Numbered from the stretch's first letter, positions 9,767 to 18,838 are shown. The stretch is 64,000 nt of DNA from Desulfobulbus sp. (GCA_009780825.1 WQZH01000004.1:62001-126000), one strand, 5' to 3'. Notes: generated by a model not told the origin, from the sequence alone. Numbers and translations: made by a program.

Positions 9767-11443
9767 TCATGCCTGCATATTGTCGGCGGAATAGAGATAT
9801 CGTTTAATCTTGTGGGTGGCGGTTTTGACGAAAGGCTCGCGCCGTTCCAGTATTCGGGCAATATGGGAAGAGTGCGAGAGTTGCCCGTTGACGGTGGTTC
9901 GTATCTCTTTGAACAAATCAACGATATACCGCTGTCGCTGGGTCCGACTCTGCCCGGCTGTTTTCCCGTCGATGAACTCGTAGTCCGGGTACACCCAGGC
10001 CTCGAGCAGACCGCCATTCTCGACCACCAGCGACTCGACCACAAAGGGATAAGCGTTCAGCCTGTGCTCGATCGCCTCAGGATACACGTTTTCACCGTTG
10101 GACAGGACAATGACCGACTTGGACCGTCCCTTGATGTACAGGTTGCCCACGGAGTCGAGCATGCCAAGATCGCCGGTCTTGAGCCAACCGTCCTCGGTCA
10201 ATGTCTCCTTGGTCGTCTCCGGGTCGTTGAGATAACCTTTCATGATGTTCCGGCCCCGGGCCAGGATCTCGCCGATTCCGGTCTCGGGGTTGGGATCTTC
10301 AATGCGGATTTCCACGTTGGCCACCGGCTTGCCGACGGAACCGAGCCGAATGGTCGTGTCGCCGTGCGGCCCACCGGCGAGCAGCGGTGCCGCTTCGGTC
10401 AGACCATAGCCAACCAGGAAGGGGAACTTGGAATCACGCAGGAAGGCCTCCACCTCCGGGTTGAGGGCGGCGCCGCCGATGCCCATCACCTGCAGCCGGT
10501 TGCCGAAAAAGGCGTAGAGTTTGGCGCCGATCTTGCGATAGATCATCTTCCTGCCCAGACTGAACCGGCAGATGAAGCTGAGCATCTTACTTTTTTCCAC
10601 GGCCGGGATCACCCGTTTCTTGAATATTTTCTCGATGATCAGCGGCACAACCAGCATCAGGTGCGGCTGTTCCGTCTCGCAGATCTTCTGGAGGATGGCA
10701 GGAGTGGGCGTCTTGCCGGCATAGGCGATCCGGCACCCGGTCGCCAGCGGCAGGAGAAAGCCGGCGGTGAACTCGTAGGTGTGAGAGATGGGCAGCACCG
10801 AAAGCACAACCCAGCCGGGAGCGATCCGCATAACACCGGCGGCGGCGTGGACGTTGGCGCAGAAGTTGCCATGGGTGAGCATCACTGCCTTGGAAAAACC
10901 CGATGTCCCAGAGGTGTAGAGGATAGAGGCGAGGTCGTCCGGCGCAACCTTGGGAAAATTCAGGGCTTCGTCGTGGGCCTGTTCACCGAATTCCGCGAAG
11001 GCTTCAGCGACGAAGTCGCTGAAGGTCCGCAAATTGATCAGCCCGGTGTCGTCGCGGTAATCGTCAAAGGTGATGACATGGCGCAGCTGCTGCTTGAGAT
11101 CGTAGATTTTTTCGATCTGCCGCTGGGTGAGGAAGATCACATCGCAGCGCATTTCACCCAGAATATGGTGGACATCGGCTTCCGGGAGATCGGCAAAAAT
11201 AGGGACGGTGACCGCACCCAACCGGACCACTGCCAGATAGACGATCCCCCAATGATGGGAATTTTCTCCGAGGAGAGCGACCCTGTCGCCCTGTTTGACG
11301 CCGAGGCTTTGCAACAGCGCGGCAAGGGCAAGGATACGCTCATGGACCGCTTTATAGGAAAGCGGTTCGTCCAGCGCCATGCCGACGGCGGGCAATTGTC
11401 GATGTTTGCGGCAGCTGATATCAACCAGGTCGTTCAAGGTCAT
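9767..11443 (-). CDS. Long-chain acyl-CoA synthetase (AMP-binding, FadD-like)
   Basis: An ANL-superfamily ligase predicted to activate fatty acids to acyl-CoA through an acyl-adenylate. The P-loop-like motif YTSGTSGFSKAVMLTH is clear. GYGLTEAAPL is the A5-type motif, KTGDLG the A7/A8 region, and the C-terminal lysine region KTATHKIKRYLY is present. The track ORF begins 35 residues earlier at 11548. I prefer the ATG at 11443 because AGGAG lies six bases upstream and the conserved fold starts directly after it (MTLNDLVDISCRKH), giving 558 residues. It is cotranscribed with fadL. Substrate chain length is inferred only from the neighbour and the overall type. Confidence 0.9.
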   Translation of the reverse strand: MTLNDLVDISCRKHRQLPAVGMALDEPLSYKAVHERILALAALLQSLGVKQGDRVALLGENSHHWGIVYLAVVRLGAVTVPIFADLPEADVHHILGEMRCDVIFLTQRQIEKIYDLKQQLRHVITFDDYRDDTGLINLRTFSDFVAEAFAEFGEQAHDEALNFPKVAPDDLASILYTSGTSGFSKAVMLTHGNFCANVHAAAGVMRIAPGWVVLSVLPISHTYEFTAGFLLPLATGCRIAYAGKTPTPAILQKICETEQPHLMLVVPLIIEKIFKKRVIPAVEKSKMLSFICRFSLGRKMIYRKIGAKLYAFFGNRLQVMGIGGAALNPEVEAFLRDSKFPFLVGYGLTEAAPLLAGGPHGDTTIRLGSVGKPVANVEIRIEDPNPETGIGEILARGRNIMKGYLNDPETTKETLTEDGWLKTGDLGMLDSVGNLYIKGRSKSVIVLSNGENVYPEAIEHRLNAYPFVVESLVVENGGLLEAWVYPDYEFIDGKTAGQSRTQRQRYIVDLFKEIRTTVNGQLSHSSHIARILERREPFVKTATHKIKRYLYSADNMQA

Positions 11444-11608
11444 CGCGTTCTCCTGAATGACCGGCAGGTGCTCCGCCACCACCTGATCACCGGCGATTTC
11501 CCCGCATTCCACCATGTCCTGTTCGGTTGTATCTGGCGATGTCTGCATATTTTTGCCCCACTCTTGTCATGTGTACTTACTGTCGGCCTGTTTACCATAA
11601 CAGAAGAA

Positions 11609-11625
11609 TGTTTTCAAAGAAAACA
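11609..11625. promoter_or_regulatory. Perfect inverted repeat, possible operator
   Basis: TGTTTTC-AAA-GAAAACA is a 7-bp perfect inverted repeat in the divergent region between the acyl-CoA synthetase and the D,D-carboxypeptidase. It ends 10 bases upstream of a -35 box. The regulator is unknown. Confidence 0.35.
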
Positions 11626-11635
11626 GGCAATTCCC

Positions 11636-11665
11636 TTGACAGGGTGAAAAGAGAGCGGCTATTTT
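11636..11665 (+). promoter_or_regulatory. Promoter of the D,D-carboxypeptidase gene
   Basis: A perfect -35 TTGACA is followed after 18 bases by TATTTT. The gene start lies about 45 bases downstream. Confidence 0.5.
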
Positions 11666-11709
11666 TACAGATTTACATGTTTGCCTTCAACCGCCTGCGA
11701 TGATTGAGT

Positions 11710-12948
11710 ATGCCACGATTTCTCTCTTGCACCTTTTTGTCGATAGTGGTGAGTGTTGTCTTGCTTCTTTCCCCCTTGACCAATGCACGGGGCGAGCAAC
11801 CAGCCACCTCGACAACCAAAACAAAGCAACAAAAGGCCGCTCCAGGCAGCGGCAGCAAGGCAAGCGCGCCAGTCAAGGCCGCTTCACGGGCCGCCCACCC
11901 TCATCAGCCCACCGCAGTACATTCTGCGGCCACCTCGGCAACCAACAAAACGAGCCAGACGGCTCATTTGTCGAAGCCAGCCAAGCGCACCTCCCAGGCG
12001 CACGGAGCCGGCAAGGCCGCCTCTCCCGCCAAACAGCAGCAGGTTGCCCACCGTCAGCCCGTTGCAACCCCAAAGACCACGCCGGCACTGCAAACAAAAA
12101 AAGCCAAGAAAAAAAGCATGGCGCGCAACACGGCGCGTCCTGCCGCGACAGCGGCAAATTCCACATCTGTCAGTAGTGCACCACTGGGAATCGAACAACA
12201 GATCAGCGCGAGAAGCGCCATCATCCTGGACGCGAAGAGTGGCGCGGAACTGTTTGCCAAATATCCCGACAACCCGCGCCAACCCGCCTCCACTATCAAG
12301 ATCGTGACCGCCATGATCGCGATCAAGTCATTGAAAAACAATGAGATCGTCGATATCAGCAACCATGCTGCCAGCATGCCCAGTTCCAAGGTTTTTCTTG
12401 AAACCAGCAAACAGTACCAGGTCAATGATCTGATCAATGCGGTTCTTCTGGCCTCGGCCAATGACGCCAGTGTCGCCCTGGCGGAGAAGGTCGCCGGCAG
12501 CGAGGAGAATTTCGCCAACCTGATGACGGTCTCGGCGCGCATGTGGGGAGCGCGCAACACCGTTTGCCGAACGGCCTCGGGGCTCACGGCCCTTGGCCAG
12601 CAAACGACCTCCCGCGATCTGGCCACTATCTTCCGCTACGCCATGCAGCACGACGAGTTTGCCCAGCGGATGCACGAAAAATTCATCACCACCTCGTACG
12701 GCAAGGTTTTGCGGAACCATAACAAGGCACTCTGGCGTCTGGATGGTGCGCTTGGCGGCAAAACCGGCTATACCGTCGCCGCCCGTCAGACCTATGTCGG
12801 GCAGTTCAGCCGGGACAACCAGACCATCGTAGTGGCTCTCATGGGGAGTGAAACGATGTGGGCCGACTTGGCCAAGCTGGTCGAGTACGGCTTTAAAAAA
12901 CAAAAGGATGGGCAATTAGCGCGGGTCAGCGCCAACCCCACCGGCTGA
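11710..12948 (+). CDS. D-alanyl-D-alanine carboxypeptidase (S11 family) with long basic linker
   Basis: A penicillin-binding protein-type D,D-peptidase that trims peptidoglycan stem peptides in the periplasm. A signal peptide or anchor spans about residues 3-28. A low-complexity Ala/Lys/Thr/Gln-rich stretch of about 115 residues follows. The catalytic domain carries all three motifs: STIK near 192, SAN near 248 and KTG near 350. No clear C-terminal beta-domain is seen, since the protein ends shortly after the catalytic fold. The track starts at a TTG two codons upstream. The ATG at 11710 is equally possible and preferred as the commoner codon, although neither has a strong Shine-Dalgarno. The basic linker could bind the cell wall. 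Confidence 0.9.
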   Translation: MPRFLSCTFLSIVVSVVLLLSPLTNARGEQPATSTTKTKQQKAAPGSGSKASAPVKAASRAAHPHQPTAVHSAATSATNKTSQTAHLSKPAKRTSQAHGAGKAASPAKQQQVAHRQPVATPKTTPALQTKKAKKKSMARNTARPAATAANSTSVSSAPLGIEQQISARSAIILDAKSGAELFAKYPDNPRQPASTIKIVTAMIAIKSLKNNEIVDISNHAASMPSSKVFLETSKQYQVNDLINAVLLASANDASVALAEKVAGSEENFANLMTVSARMWGARNTVCRTASGLTALGQQTTSRDLATIFRYAMQHDEFAQRMHEKFITTSYGKVLRNHNKALWRLDGALGGKTGYTVAARQTYVGQFSRDNQTIVVALMGSETMWADLAKLVEYGFKKQKDGQLARVSANPTG

Positions 12949-12984
12949 AGATTACGATGGACCGCTCCCGCCGCCGCATTTGCG

Positions 12985-13020
12985 AAAAAAAAGGGCTGCA
13001 GGAATGCAGCCCTTTTTTTT
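12985..13020. terminator. Bidirectional rho-independent terminator
   Basis: GGGCTGCA-GGAA-TGCAGCCC is a perfect 8-bp stem flanked by eight A on the left and eight T on the right. It can serve both the carboxypeptidase gene (plus) and the response regulator gene (minus). Confidence 0.9.
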
Positions 13021-13037
13021 CGCACTGTTTAAAAAAT

Positions 13038-13412
13038 CTACCGCTCCGCAGCTAACTGCTTACGCACCGATTCAAGAAAAACATCCCGCTTGAACGGTTT
13101 TTCCAGCGTAGCAATATCACCGAGATAGCCGGCCATGGTCAGGTAGCGTTCCGCCTTGATGGCGCCCCCACCCGAAATGGCCAGAATCTTCTGTTCAGGA
13201 TAGTCACGCACCAACTCCATGATGAACTTCAAACCATCTTTAACCGGCATAATCATATCGGTGATGACTAAATCAAACGCATAGCGCCTGACCAGCGATA
13301 TCCCCTCTTCGCCGTTTTCGGCGGTATGGACGGTATACCCTTCCTGCTCCAGCATCTGGGTCAGCATGGTGCGAATCTGCGCCTCATCGTCGACCACCAG
13401 TATCCGTTTCAA
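13038..13412 (-). CDS. Single-domain response regulator (CheY-like receiver)
   Basis: A 124-residue stand-alone receiver domain. The acidic pocket (VDDE, residues 7-10), the phosphoacceptor D52 (VITDMIMP), the switch Ser (AISGGG) and the conserved Lys (LEKPFKRD) are all visible. It has no output domain, so it acts by protein contact. The start codon is a TTG at 13412, supported by GGAGG seven bases upstream. No histidine kinase is adjacent, so its partner is unknown. It is transcribed toward the shared terminator at 13.0 kb. Confidence 0.92.
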   Translation of the reverse strand: MKRILVVDDEAQIRTMLTQMLEQEGYTVHTAENGEEGISLVRRYAFDLVITDMIMPVKDGLKFIMELVRDYPEQKILAISGGGAIKAERYLTMAGYLGDIATLEKPFKRDVFLESVRKQLAAER

Positions 13413-13561
13413 ACGGCATCCTCCCTCTATCGCAGCCTATTGCCCCAAGTGCCAAGATTGATCGAACCTGTTGTGATCAGGCCGTTAATATTCTAAATTT
13501 CAATGACGCGTACTCATCCTACAAACGATGCCTGCGCGGTTCAATAGCTTTTTCTGCGGGC

Positions 13562-14500
13562 CTATTCTTTCTCCCGCCGGCATAATCGCCCAAAGCCGCC
13601 CGGGATAGTGCCCGAGGACCAGTATGCCCGCCCCTGTTTGAAATCGACAAACCACTGACCGCCAGGTTTTCTGGTCGCATCGACAAAGATAAACGGTTGC
13701 TCGCTGAAGAAACAGCCATGCACATACTGACCCGATGCCGATTGCTCCCGCTCAAGCAGCGAGAGGGCCTCCGCCAGCGAAGGCAGGCGCCAGTCGACAT
13801 GCCCCGCAAACCGCGCCCGGTTCACACGGTCAATCTCCCGCCGCATCGAACGGTGACTCATAATATCGATGCCGCCGCGTTGCCACATCAGCCCGGTGAC
13901 TCTGTCGCTCACGGTCAAACCGTCATGATTGTCGACCAGAGCCTTGGCAAAATGCCCCTGGGGATTACGCTCTTGTTCGGCGAAATTAAACCGGCGCACC
14001 AGGGCACCCACATCTTCCTCACTCATTTCGGCAGGTTCGTGCGGCAGGACGATTCGATCCGGCACCGTCACCACCGCTTCCCGTCCCGGCAATCCGGTCC
14101 CGTCTGCCGGTGTGTTGCCTGATTCGAACAGCGGAATCACCTTGGAATCATCATCGCTTTCCACCACATTGGCCAGCAACCAGCGCTTCAATTCCTCGTT
14201 GATGGGGTGAGTCCGCTCAAAGCGGGCCACCTTGCCTTGTTCCGTGACACAGCGGCGAACCATTTCCGGCGGCACCAAGATCTCGGCAATCACGCGGGCA
14301 TGTTTGATGCCGCGTTCCATCAGGCACAGCTTTGGCTCCTCATCCCAAGCGTCGATGAAAAAATAGTATATTCGTTCATTTTTGCTCCGTACCCGTTCCT
14401 TGCCTCCCCAGCTCTCAAAAGTGCCAAAGGTATATTCAGGTGTCATTTCCCAGTCGATCGCCGGTATTTCCATTTGCACCAATTTTTCGAAGAGCCCCAT
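13562..14500 (-). CDS. DUF1566 (Lcl C-terminal)-type protein with an unrecognised N-terminal domain
   Basis: A 312-residue protein without a signal peptide. The last 130 residues fit the DUF1566/Lcl_C fold, with VSDRVTGLMWQRGG, a WRLPSLAEALSLL segment and a WSSGTIPG ending. The first 120 residues form a separate acidic/aromatic domain that I do not recognise (WGGKERVRSKNERIYYFF). A charged spacer joins the two. The track uses a TTG start. I chose the ATG at 14500 because GGAGG lies five bases upstream. It is divergent from glgX. DUF1566 domains are often in extracellular or adhesion-like proteins, but here no export signal is seen, so the function is unknown. Confidence 0.8.
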   Translation of the reverse strand: MGLFEKLVQMEIPAIDWEMTPEYTFGTFESWGGKERVRSKNERIYYFFIDAWDEEPKLCLMERGIKHARVIAEILVPPEMVRRCVTEQGKVARFERTHPINEELKRWLLANVVESDDDSKVIPLFESGNTPADGTGLPGREAVVTVPDRIVLPHEPAEMSEEDVGALVRRFNFAEQERNPQGHFAKALVDNHDGLTVSDRVTGLMWQRGGIDIMSHRSMRREIDRVNRARFAGHVDWRLPSLAEALSLLEREQSASGQYVHGCFFSEQPFIFVDATRKPGGQWFVDFKQGRAYWSSGTIPGGFGRLCRREKE

Positions 14501-14598
14501 TTTGACCTCCATCAAGGTTGAAAATGATTTACAAGACCGTTAGATACACATTTAGTTGAATTTCTTATTACTATAATGAGAGCGATTGCCATTTCAAC

Positions 14599-16689
14599 AT
14601 GAAAAAGCCTGAGCAAACAAAAACAGGTTCACCACTGCCATTAGGCCCGACCATCACCCATCAGGGCGTCAATTTTGCCATTTTTTCACGGCACGCCTCT
14701 GCGGTCACCCTGGTCGCCGCCCCAAGGTCCAGACCAAATGAATGGGTAGAATTCCCGTTTGATCCGCGGGTCAACAAAACCGGCGATATCTGGCATATCC
14801 TGCTGTGCGACGCGCCCCTCCCGCTCCTCTACGGTTACCGGATCGATGGTCCGAGCGATCAAAAAAGCGGGCATTGCTTCGATGCCGGCCGTATCCTGCT
14901 TGACCCGTACGCCAAGGAGTTACATCCCTCTGCCTGGGGAGCCCGGCGAACCTATCTCGGCACCAGCCCCTGCAGCCTTTTGGACAAGCGCGACTATGAC
15001 TGGGAGGGTGACCGGCCGCTCAATATTCCCCTGCGGGACTCGATCATCTACGAACTCCATGTCCGTGGCTTCACTCGTCACTCTTCGTCCGGAGTCGATC
15101 ATCCCGGAACCTTCAGAGGCATCACCGAGAAAATACCCTACCTCGAAAAGCTGGGCATCACGGCGGTGGAATTGATGCCGGTGACGGAGTTCAACGAGAA
15201 CGAATCCATTTTCACCAACTCCCTCACCGGCGAGCGGCTGAAAAATTTCTGGGGATACAGCCCGCTCTCCTTTTTTGCGCCCAAGTCCAGTTACAGCAAC
15301 GATCCGCAATCACCGCTCACCGAGTTCCGCGACATGGTCAAGGCGCTGCACAGGGCAGGCATCGAAGTGATTCTCGATATTGTCTACAACCACACCTCCG
15401 AGGGAGGTGCCGACGGCCCGACCACCAGTTTCCGCGGCATCGACAACACCATCTATTACCTGCTCGATCCCTGGACCCGCGCATATCTCAATTTCTCCGG
15501 CTGCGGCAACACATGCAACTGCAATCATCCCATTGTCCGCAGCCTGATCATGGACGCCTTGCGCTGGTGGGTGATCGACATGCACGTCGATGGCTTTCGC
15601 TTCGACCTGGCCGCAATCCTCGGCCGGGATTCGAACGGCCAGGTCCTGTCCAACCCGCCGGCAGTGGAGAGAATCGCCGAAGACCCGATCCTGGCCCATA
15701 CCAAAATCATCGCCGAGGCCTGGGACGCGGCCGGACTGTATCAAGTGGGCCACTTTTCCCGGCACCATCGTTGGGCCGAATGGAACGGCCGTTTCCGCGA
15801 CGACGTCCGCGCCTTCATGTGCGGCCATGCCGGCATGGTCCCGGCATTGGCCACCCGCATTGCCGGCAGTTCCGATCTCTATCAGCATTCCAACCGCCGC
15901 CCCTGCAACTCGATCAATTTCATCACCAGCCATGACGGCTTCACCCTGGCCGACCTGGTCAGCTACAACGAAAAACACAATCTGATGAACGGCGAGAACA
16001 ACCGGGACGGCGACAATAACAATATCAGCTGGAACAGCGGTGCAGAGGGAGCGACCGCCGACAAGGGCATCCTGGCCCTTCGTTCCCGCCGCATCCGCAC
16101 CATGGCGACGATTCTGCTGCTCTCCCAAGGAGTGCCGATGCTGGTTGCCGGCGACGAATTCGGCCGCAGCCAACAGGGCAACAACAATGCCTGGTGCCAG
16201 GATAACGCCGTCAGTTGGATTGACTGGAACCTGGAGAGGAACAATAAGCTGTTGCTGCGCTTTTTCCGCAAACTGATCCGGCTGCGCAAGGCGCATCCGG
16301 TCTTCCGGCGCGAAGATTTCTTCCTCCACGATCCCCAAGGCCGCAAGCCAGACGGGCCGCCGTTTGAGATCCTCTGGCAGGGCCTGCGGCCGGGCGAGCA
16401 GGACTGGTCCTGGGATTGCCGGACCCTGGCCTTTCTCCTCATCGGCGCGAACCTGCAACCGCCCGATGCCGATTTTTTCGTCATGCTCAACGGCAGCCCC
16501 ACCCAGACCGCCCTGTTCACCGTGCCCCCGGCCAGCAAGGGCAGGATCTGGGCGCGGATCATCGACACCGGGCGCTGTCCGCCTCAGGACTTCGTTGACC
16601 CGGAGCATGGCGATACGGTAAAGTGCAGCCATACTCTTGCAGTCCCCAATATGGGCTGCATTGTCCTGCAGTCGCGACCTACGAGGTGA
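14599..16689 (+). CDS. glgX: Glycogen debranching enzyme GlgX / isoamylase (GH13)
   Basis: A 696-residue GH13 debranching enzyme that hydrolyses alpha-1,6 links in glycogen or limit dextrin. An N-terminal CBM48-like domain (about 10-110) precedes the TIM barrel. The catalytic residues are in DGFRFDLA (nucleophile Asp about 336), IAEAWD (acid Glu about 373) and TSHDGF (Asp about 446). VYNHTSEGG is the first conserved region. A perfect -10 TATAAT lies at 14572-14577 but the -35 is weak, and there is no clear Shine-Dalgarno. The SGNH hydrolase starts four bases after the stop, so the two are probably cotranscribed. Confidence 0.94.
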   Translation: MKKPEQTKTGSPLPLGPTITHQGVNFAIFSRHASAVTLVAAPRSRPNEWVEFPFDPRVNKTGDIWHILLCDAPLPLLYGYRIDGPSDQKSGHCFDAGRILLDPYAKELHPSAWGARRTYLGTSPCSLLDKRDYDWEGDRPLNIPLRDSIIYELHVRGFTRHSSSGVDHPGTFRGITEKIPYLEKLGITAVELMPVTEFNENESIFTNSLTGERLKNFWGYSPLSFFAPKSSYSNDPQSPLTEFRDMVKALHRAGIEVILDIVYNHTSEGGADGPTTSFRGIDNTIYYLLDPWTRAYLNFSGCGNTCNCNHPIVRSLIMDALRWWVIDMHVDGFRFDLAAILGRDSNGQVLSNPPAVERIAEDPILAHTKIIAEAWDAAGLYQVGHFSRHHRWAEWNGRFRDDVRAFMCGHAGMVPALATRIAGSSDLYQHSNRRPCNSINFITSHDGFTLADLVSYNEKHNLMNGENNRDGDNNNISWNSGAEGATADKGILALRSRRIRTMATILLLSQGVPMLVAGDEFGRSQQGNNNAWCQDNAVSWIDWNLERNNKLLLRFFRKLIRLRKAHPVFRREDFFLHDPQGRKPDGPPFEILWQGLRPGEQDWSWDCRTLAFLLIGANLQPPDADFFVMLNGSPTQTALFTVPPASKGRIWARIIDTGRCPPQDFVDPEHGDTVKCSHTLAVPNMGCIVLQSRPTR

Positions 16690-16693
16690 CCAC

Positions 16694-17233
16694 ATGATCA
16701 AAGTGTTGATGTTGGGCGATTCTCTGGTGGAATGGGGCAACTGGTCCAAACATCTCCCCCATATCGCCGTGATCAACCGGGGCATTGCCGGCGAAATGAC
16801 CGAGGAACTCTCAGCCCGGCTGATGGATGAAATCGACGACTGCCCCGATCCGGATGTGGTTCTCGTTCAATCCGGCACCAATAACCTGCTGATGGGGTAT
16901 ATGTTTTTTCCGGCGATCTTCACCACCATGATGCAGCGGCTGCGTGCCTGCTATCCGCATGTGCCGCTGATTCTCTGCTCGTTGATGCCCATGCCCGCCG
17001 CCCCACTCCACGAAATCGAACAGGTCAACCGGCAACTGGCCGAGGTGGCCGCAGCCATCGAGCATTGCGTCTTCCTCGATCTGATCGGCCCCTTTTCCGA
17101 ACAATGTCTGCCCATCACCCATCCCGGATTTCTTGCCGACAATGTGCACCTCAGCACCAGGGGTTATCAAGTTTGGGGGGCAGAAATCGCCCGCTGCCTG
17201 AAGCTCCTGTTTCCCGAAGCTAGTCGAGATTGA
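16694..17233 (+). CDS. SGNH/GDSL-family hydrolase
   Basis: A 179-residue cytoplasmic-looking SGNH hydrolase (lipase/esterase or PAF-acetylhydrolase-like). Block I is MLGDSLVEWG with the nucleophile Ser at about 10, block II has NRGIAGEMT, block III is QSGTNN, and block V is DNVHLSTRGY with the catalytic Asp/His near residue 150. The track extends the ORF 19 codons into glgX. I chose the ATG at 16694, preceded by GAGG and lying directly after the glgX stop. The substrate is unknown. Proximity to glgX suggests, weakly, a carbohydrate-ester role. Confidence 0.88.
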   Translation: MIKVLMLGDSLVEWGNWSKHLPHIAVINRGIAGEMTEELSARLMDEIDDCPDPDVVLVQSGTNNLLMGYMFFPAIFTTMMQRLRACYPHVPLILCSLMPMPAAPLHEIEQVNRQLAEVAAAIEHCVFLDLIGPFSEQCLPITHPGFLADNVHLSTRGYQVWGAEIARCLKLLFPEASRD

Positions 17234-17352
17234 CAGAGGACCATCAACTTCTTATTACATTATCCAATTCGCGATCCTGATCACCCCCTGTGGCCGCCCC
17301 GATTCATCACCATCGTCGGAATGCTTTCATCCCCTCACATTGGAGAGTTTAT

Positions 17353-18216
17353 ATGTTCCTGCCGCCCAAGATACTGATTCGTACCGCTCTTTGCCTAGCC
17401 CTGATCGCCCCGGTTTCCGCCCAGGCCGCAGAACAACCGGCTGCTTCTCCGCAGGAAACAGTCGCCGGGACCACGCTCGACGGCGTATCCCTGCAGGGGA
17501 ACGTCCTCGAAACCATGAACAGCACCGGCTACACCTATCTGCTCATCGATGCCGCCCAGGGAAAAATCTGGGTCGCCATCCCCGAAACCCAGGTCAAGGC
17601 TGGCCAGATCCTGACCATCGCGTCGGGCACAACCATGTTCAATTTTACCTCCAAGACCCTGAATCGCACCTTTGACCGCATCATCTTCGCGCCCGGTTTG
17701 GACAAGAGCGCCCAAGCGGTACCTCAAGCCGCAGGCGGCGCAGCCAAACCCGCTCAGAAGAACGGATTCGATGCCGCCTTGCGGGCCGAGGCTGCCGGCG
17801 CCAGGAATGTTCCCCCTGAAGGAGGTATCGATGTCGGCGGACAAGGTGTCTCGACCGGCAGCGCCGGGGCGGTGGTGCCTTCTTCGATCGAGGTCAACGT
17901 GCATAAGGCCACCGGACCGAACAGCTATTCGGTGGGCGAATGCTTCGAGCAGGGCAAGGAATTGAACGGCAAATCCGTCCGTGTCCGGGGCAAGGTGATG
18001 AAGATCTCGCGGATGATCATGGGCAAGAATTGGCTGCATATCCAGGATGGAACCGGCAACCCGTTGAAAAACCATCACGATCTGGTGGTCACCACCACAG
18101 AGGCGCCAGTTGAAGATACGGTGGTCACCATCGAAGGCACACTGGCAGCCAACCGGGATTTCGGCGCAGGCTACCGGTACGATGTGCTCATCGAGGACGC
18201 CAAGGTCGAACAATAG
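17353..18216 (+). CDS. Secreted protein with two OB-like (NrfJ-type) domains
   Basis: A 287-residue exported protein. A signal peptide (about 1-24, ending AQA) is followed by a domain of about 75 residues starting GVSLQGNVLETMNSTGYTYL. A linker follows, then a second longer domain with GKSVRVRGKVMKISR and WLHIQDGTG. Both resemble the OB-fold found in NrfJ and related periplasmic nucleic-acid-binding-like proteins. The ATG at 17353 has GGAGAG five bases upstream; the track start 21 codons earlier lacks this and would disrupt the signal peptide. The ligand is unknown. It lies 119 bases after the SGNH gene. Confidence 0.8.
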   Translation: MFLPPKILIRTALCLALIAPVSAQAAEQPAASPQETVAGTTLDGVSLQGNVLETMNSTGYTYLLIDAAQGKIWVAIPETQVKAGQILTIASGTTMFNFTSKTLNRTFDRIIFAPGLDKSAQAVPQAAGGAAKPAQKNGFDAALRAEAAGARNVPPEGGIDVGGQGVSTGSAGAVVPSSIEVNVHKATGPNSYSVGECFEQGKELNGKSVRVRGKVMKISRMIMGKNWLHIQDGTGNPLKNHHDLVVTTTEAPVEDTVVTIEGTLAANRDFGAGYRYDVLIEDAKVEQ

Positions 18217-18233
18217 GCCATCTTGTCTTGCCC

Positions 18234-18818
18234 ATGCATACGCATACGCCCAGGATTCTTCCCGCCGAGATCGGCTTTGATTTCGATGGCGTCATTGCCG
18301 ACACGGTCGAGGCCTTTATCCGCATCGCCTGCGAACAGTACGGATACTGCGGGATCTGCCCGGAACAGATCACGCATTTTTCCGTGGAGTCGTGCCTGCC
18401 GATGGAGGCGGGACTCGCCGAGACGATCTTCCTGCAGATTCTGCGTGATTCGGTGGGAACAGGCCTGTTGCCCATGCCGGGAGCGGTCGAGGTGCTTGGC
18501 GAATTGTCCCGGCACGGCCGGGTGAGCGTTGTCACCGCCAGGCCGGAAGCAGAACCGGTACGGGTCTGGCTGCAAACGATTTTTCCGGAACCTGTCTGGC
18601 AACGTATGCAGGTGACAGCCGTGGGCGACCATGACGACAAGGTCCGACACGTCAAGGCATTGGGATTATCCGCCTTCATCGACGACCGGGCCGAGACCTG
18701 CATGCAGTTGCACCATGCCGGCATCGAGGCTATCGTGTTCAGCCAGCCCTGGAACCAAAACCGCCATGCCCTGCCCACAGTACGCACCTGGGCCGAAATC
18801 CGCGATCTCTGCCTGTAA
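18234..18818 (+). CDS. HAD-superfamily phosphatase, 5'-nucleotidase-like
   Basis: A 194-residue HAD hydrolase. Motif I is [11 protein letters not shown] (Asp nucleophile and Asp acid/base), motif II is VTARP, the Lys is in DDKVRHVK and motif IV is FIDDRAE. The cap is small and helical. The pattern fits the NT5C/5'(3')-deoxyribonucleotidase-like group, though substrate cannot be read from the sequence. The track opens at a TTG two codons upstream. The ATG at 18234 is listed here, and neither has a good Shine-Dalgarno. It follows the OB-like gene by 17 bases and precedes a Nudix hydrolase by 20 bases. Confidence 0.88.
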   Translation: MHTHTPRILPAEIGFDFDGVIADTVEAFIRIACEQYGYCGICPEQITHFSVESCLPMEAGLAETIFLQILRDSVGTGLLPMPGAVEVLGELSRHGRVSVVTARPEAEPVRVWLQTIFPEPVWQRMQVTAVGDHDDKVRHVKALGLSAFIDDRAETCMQLHHAGIEAIVFSQPWNQNRHALPTVRTWAEIRDLCL

Positions 18819-18838
18819 ACCCTCCAAAAGAGCCATCC

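Noticed and set aside
9743-11647. 634-residue plus-strand ORF opposite the acyl-CoA synthetase
   Set aside because: It is antisense to a motif-complete ANL ligase, and no recognisable domain is present.
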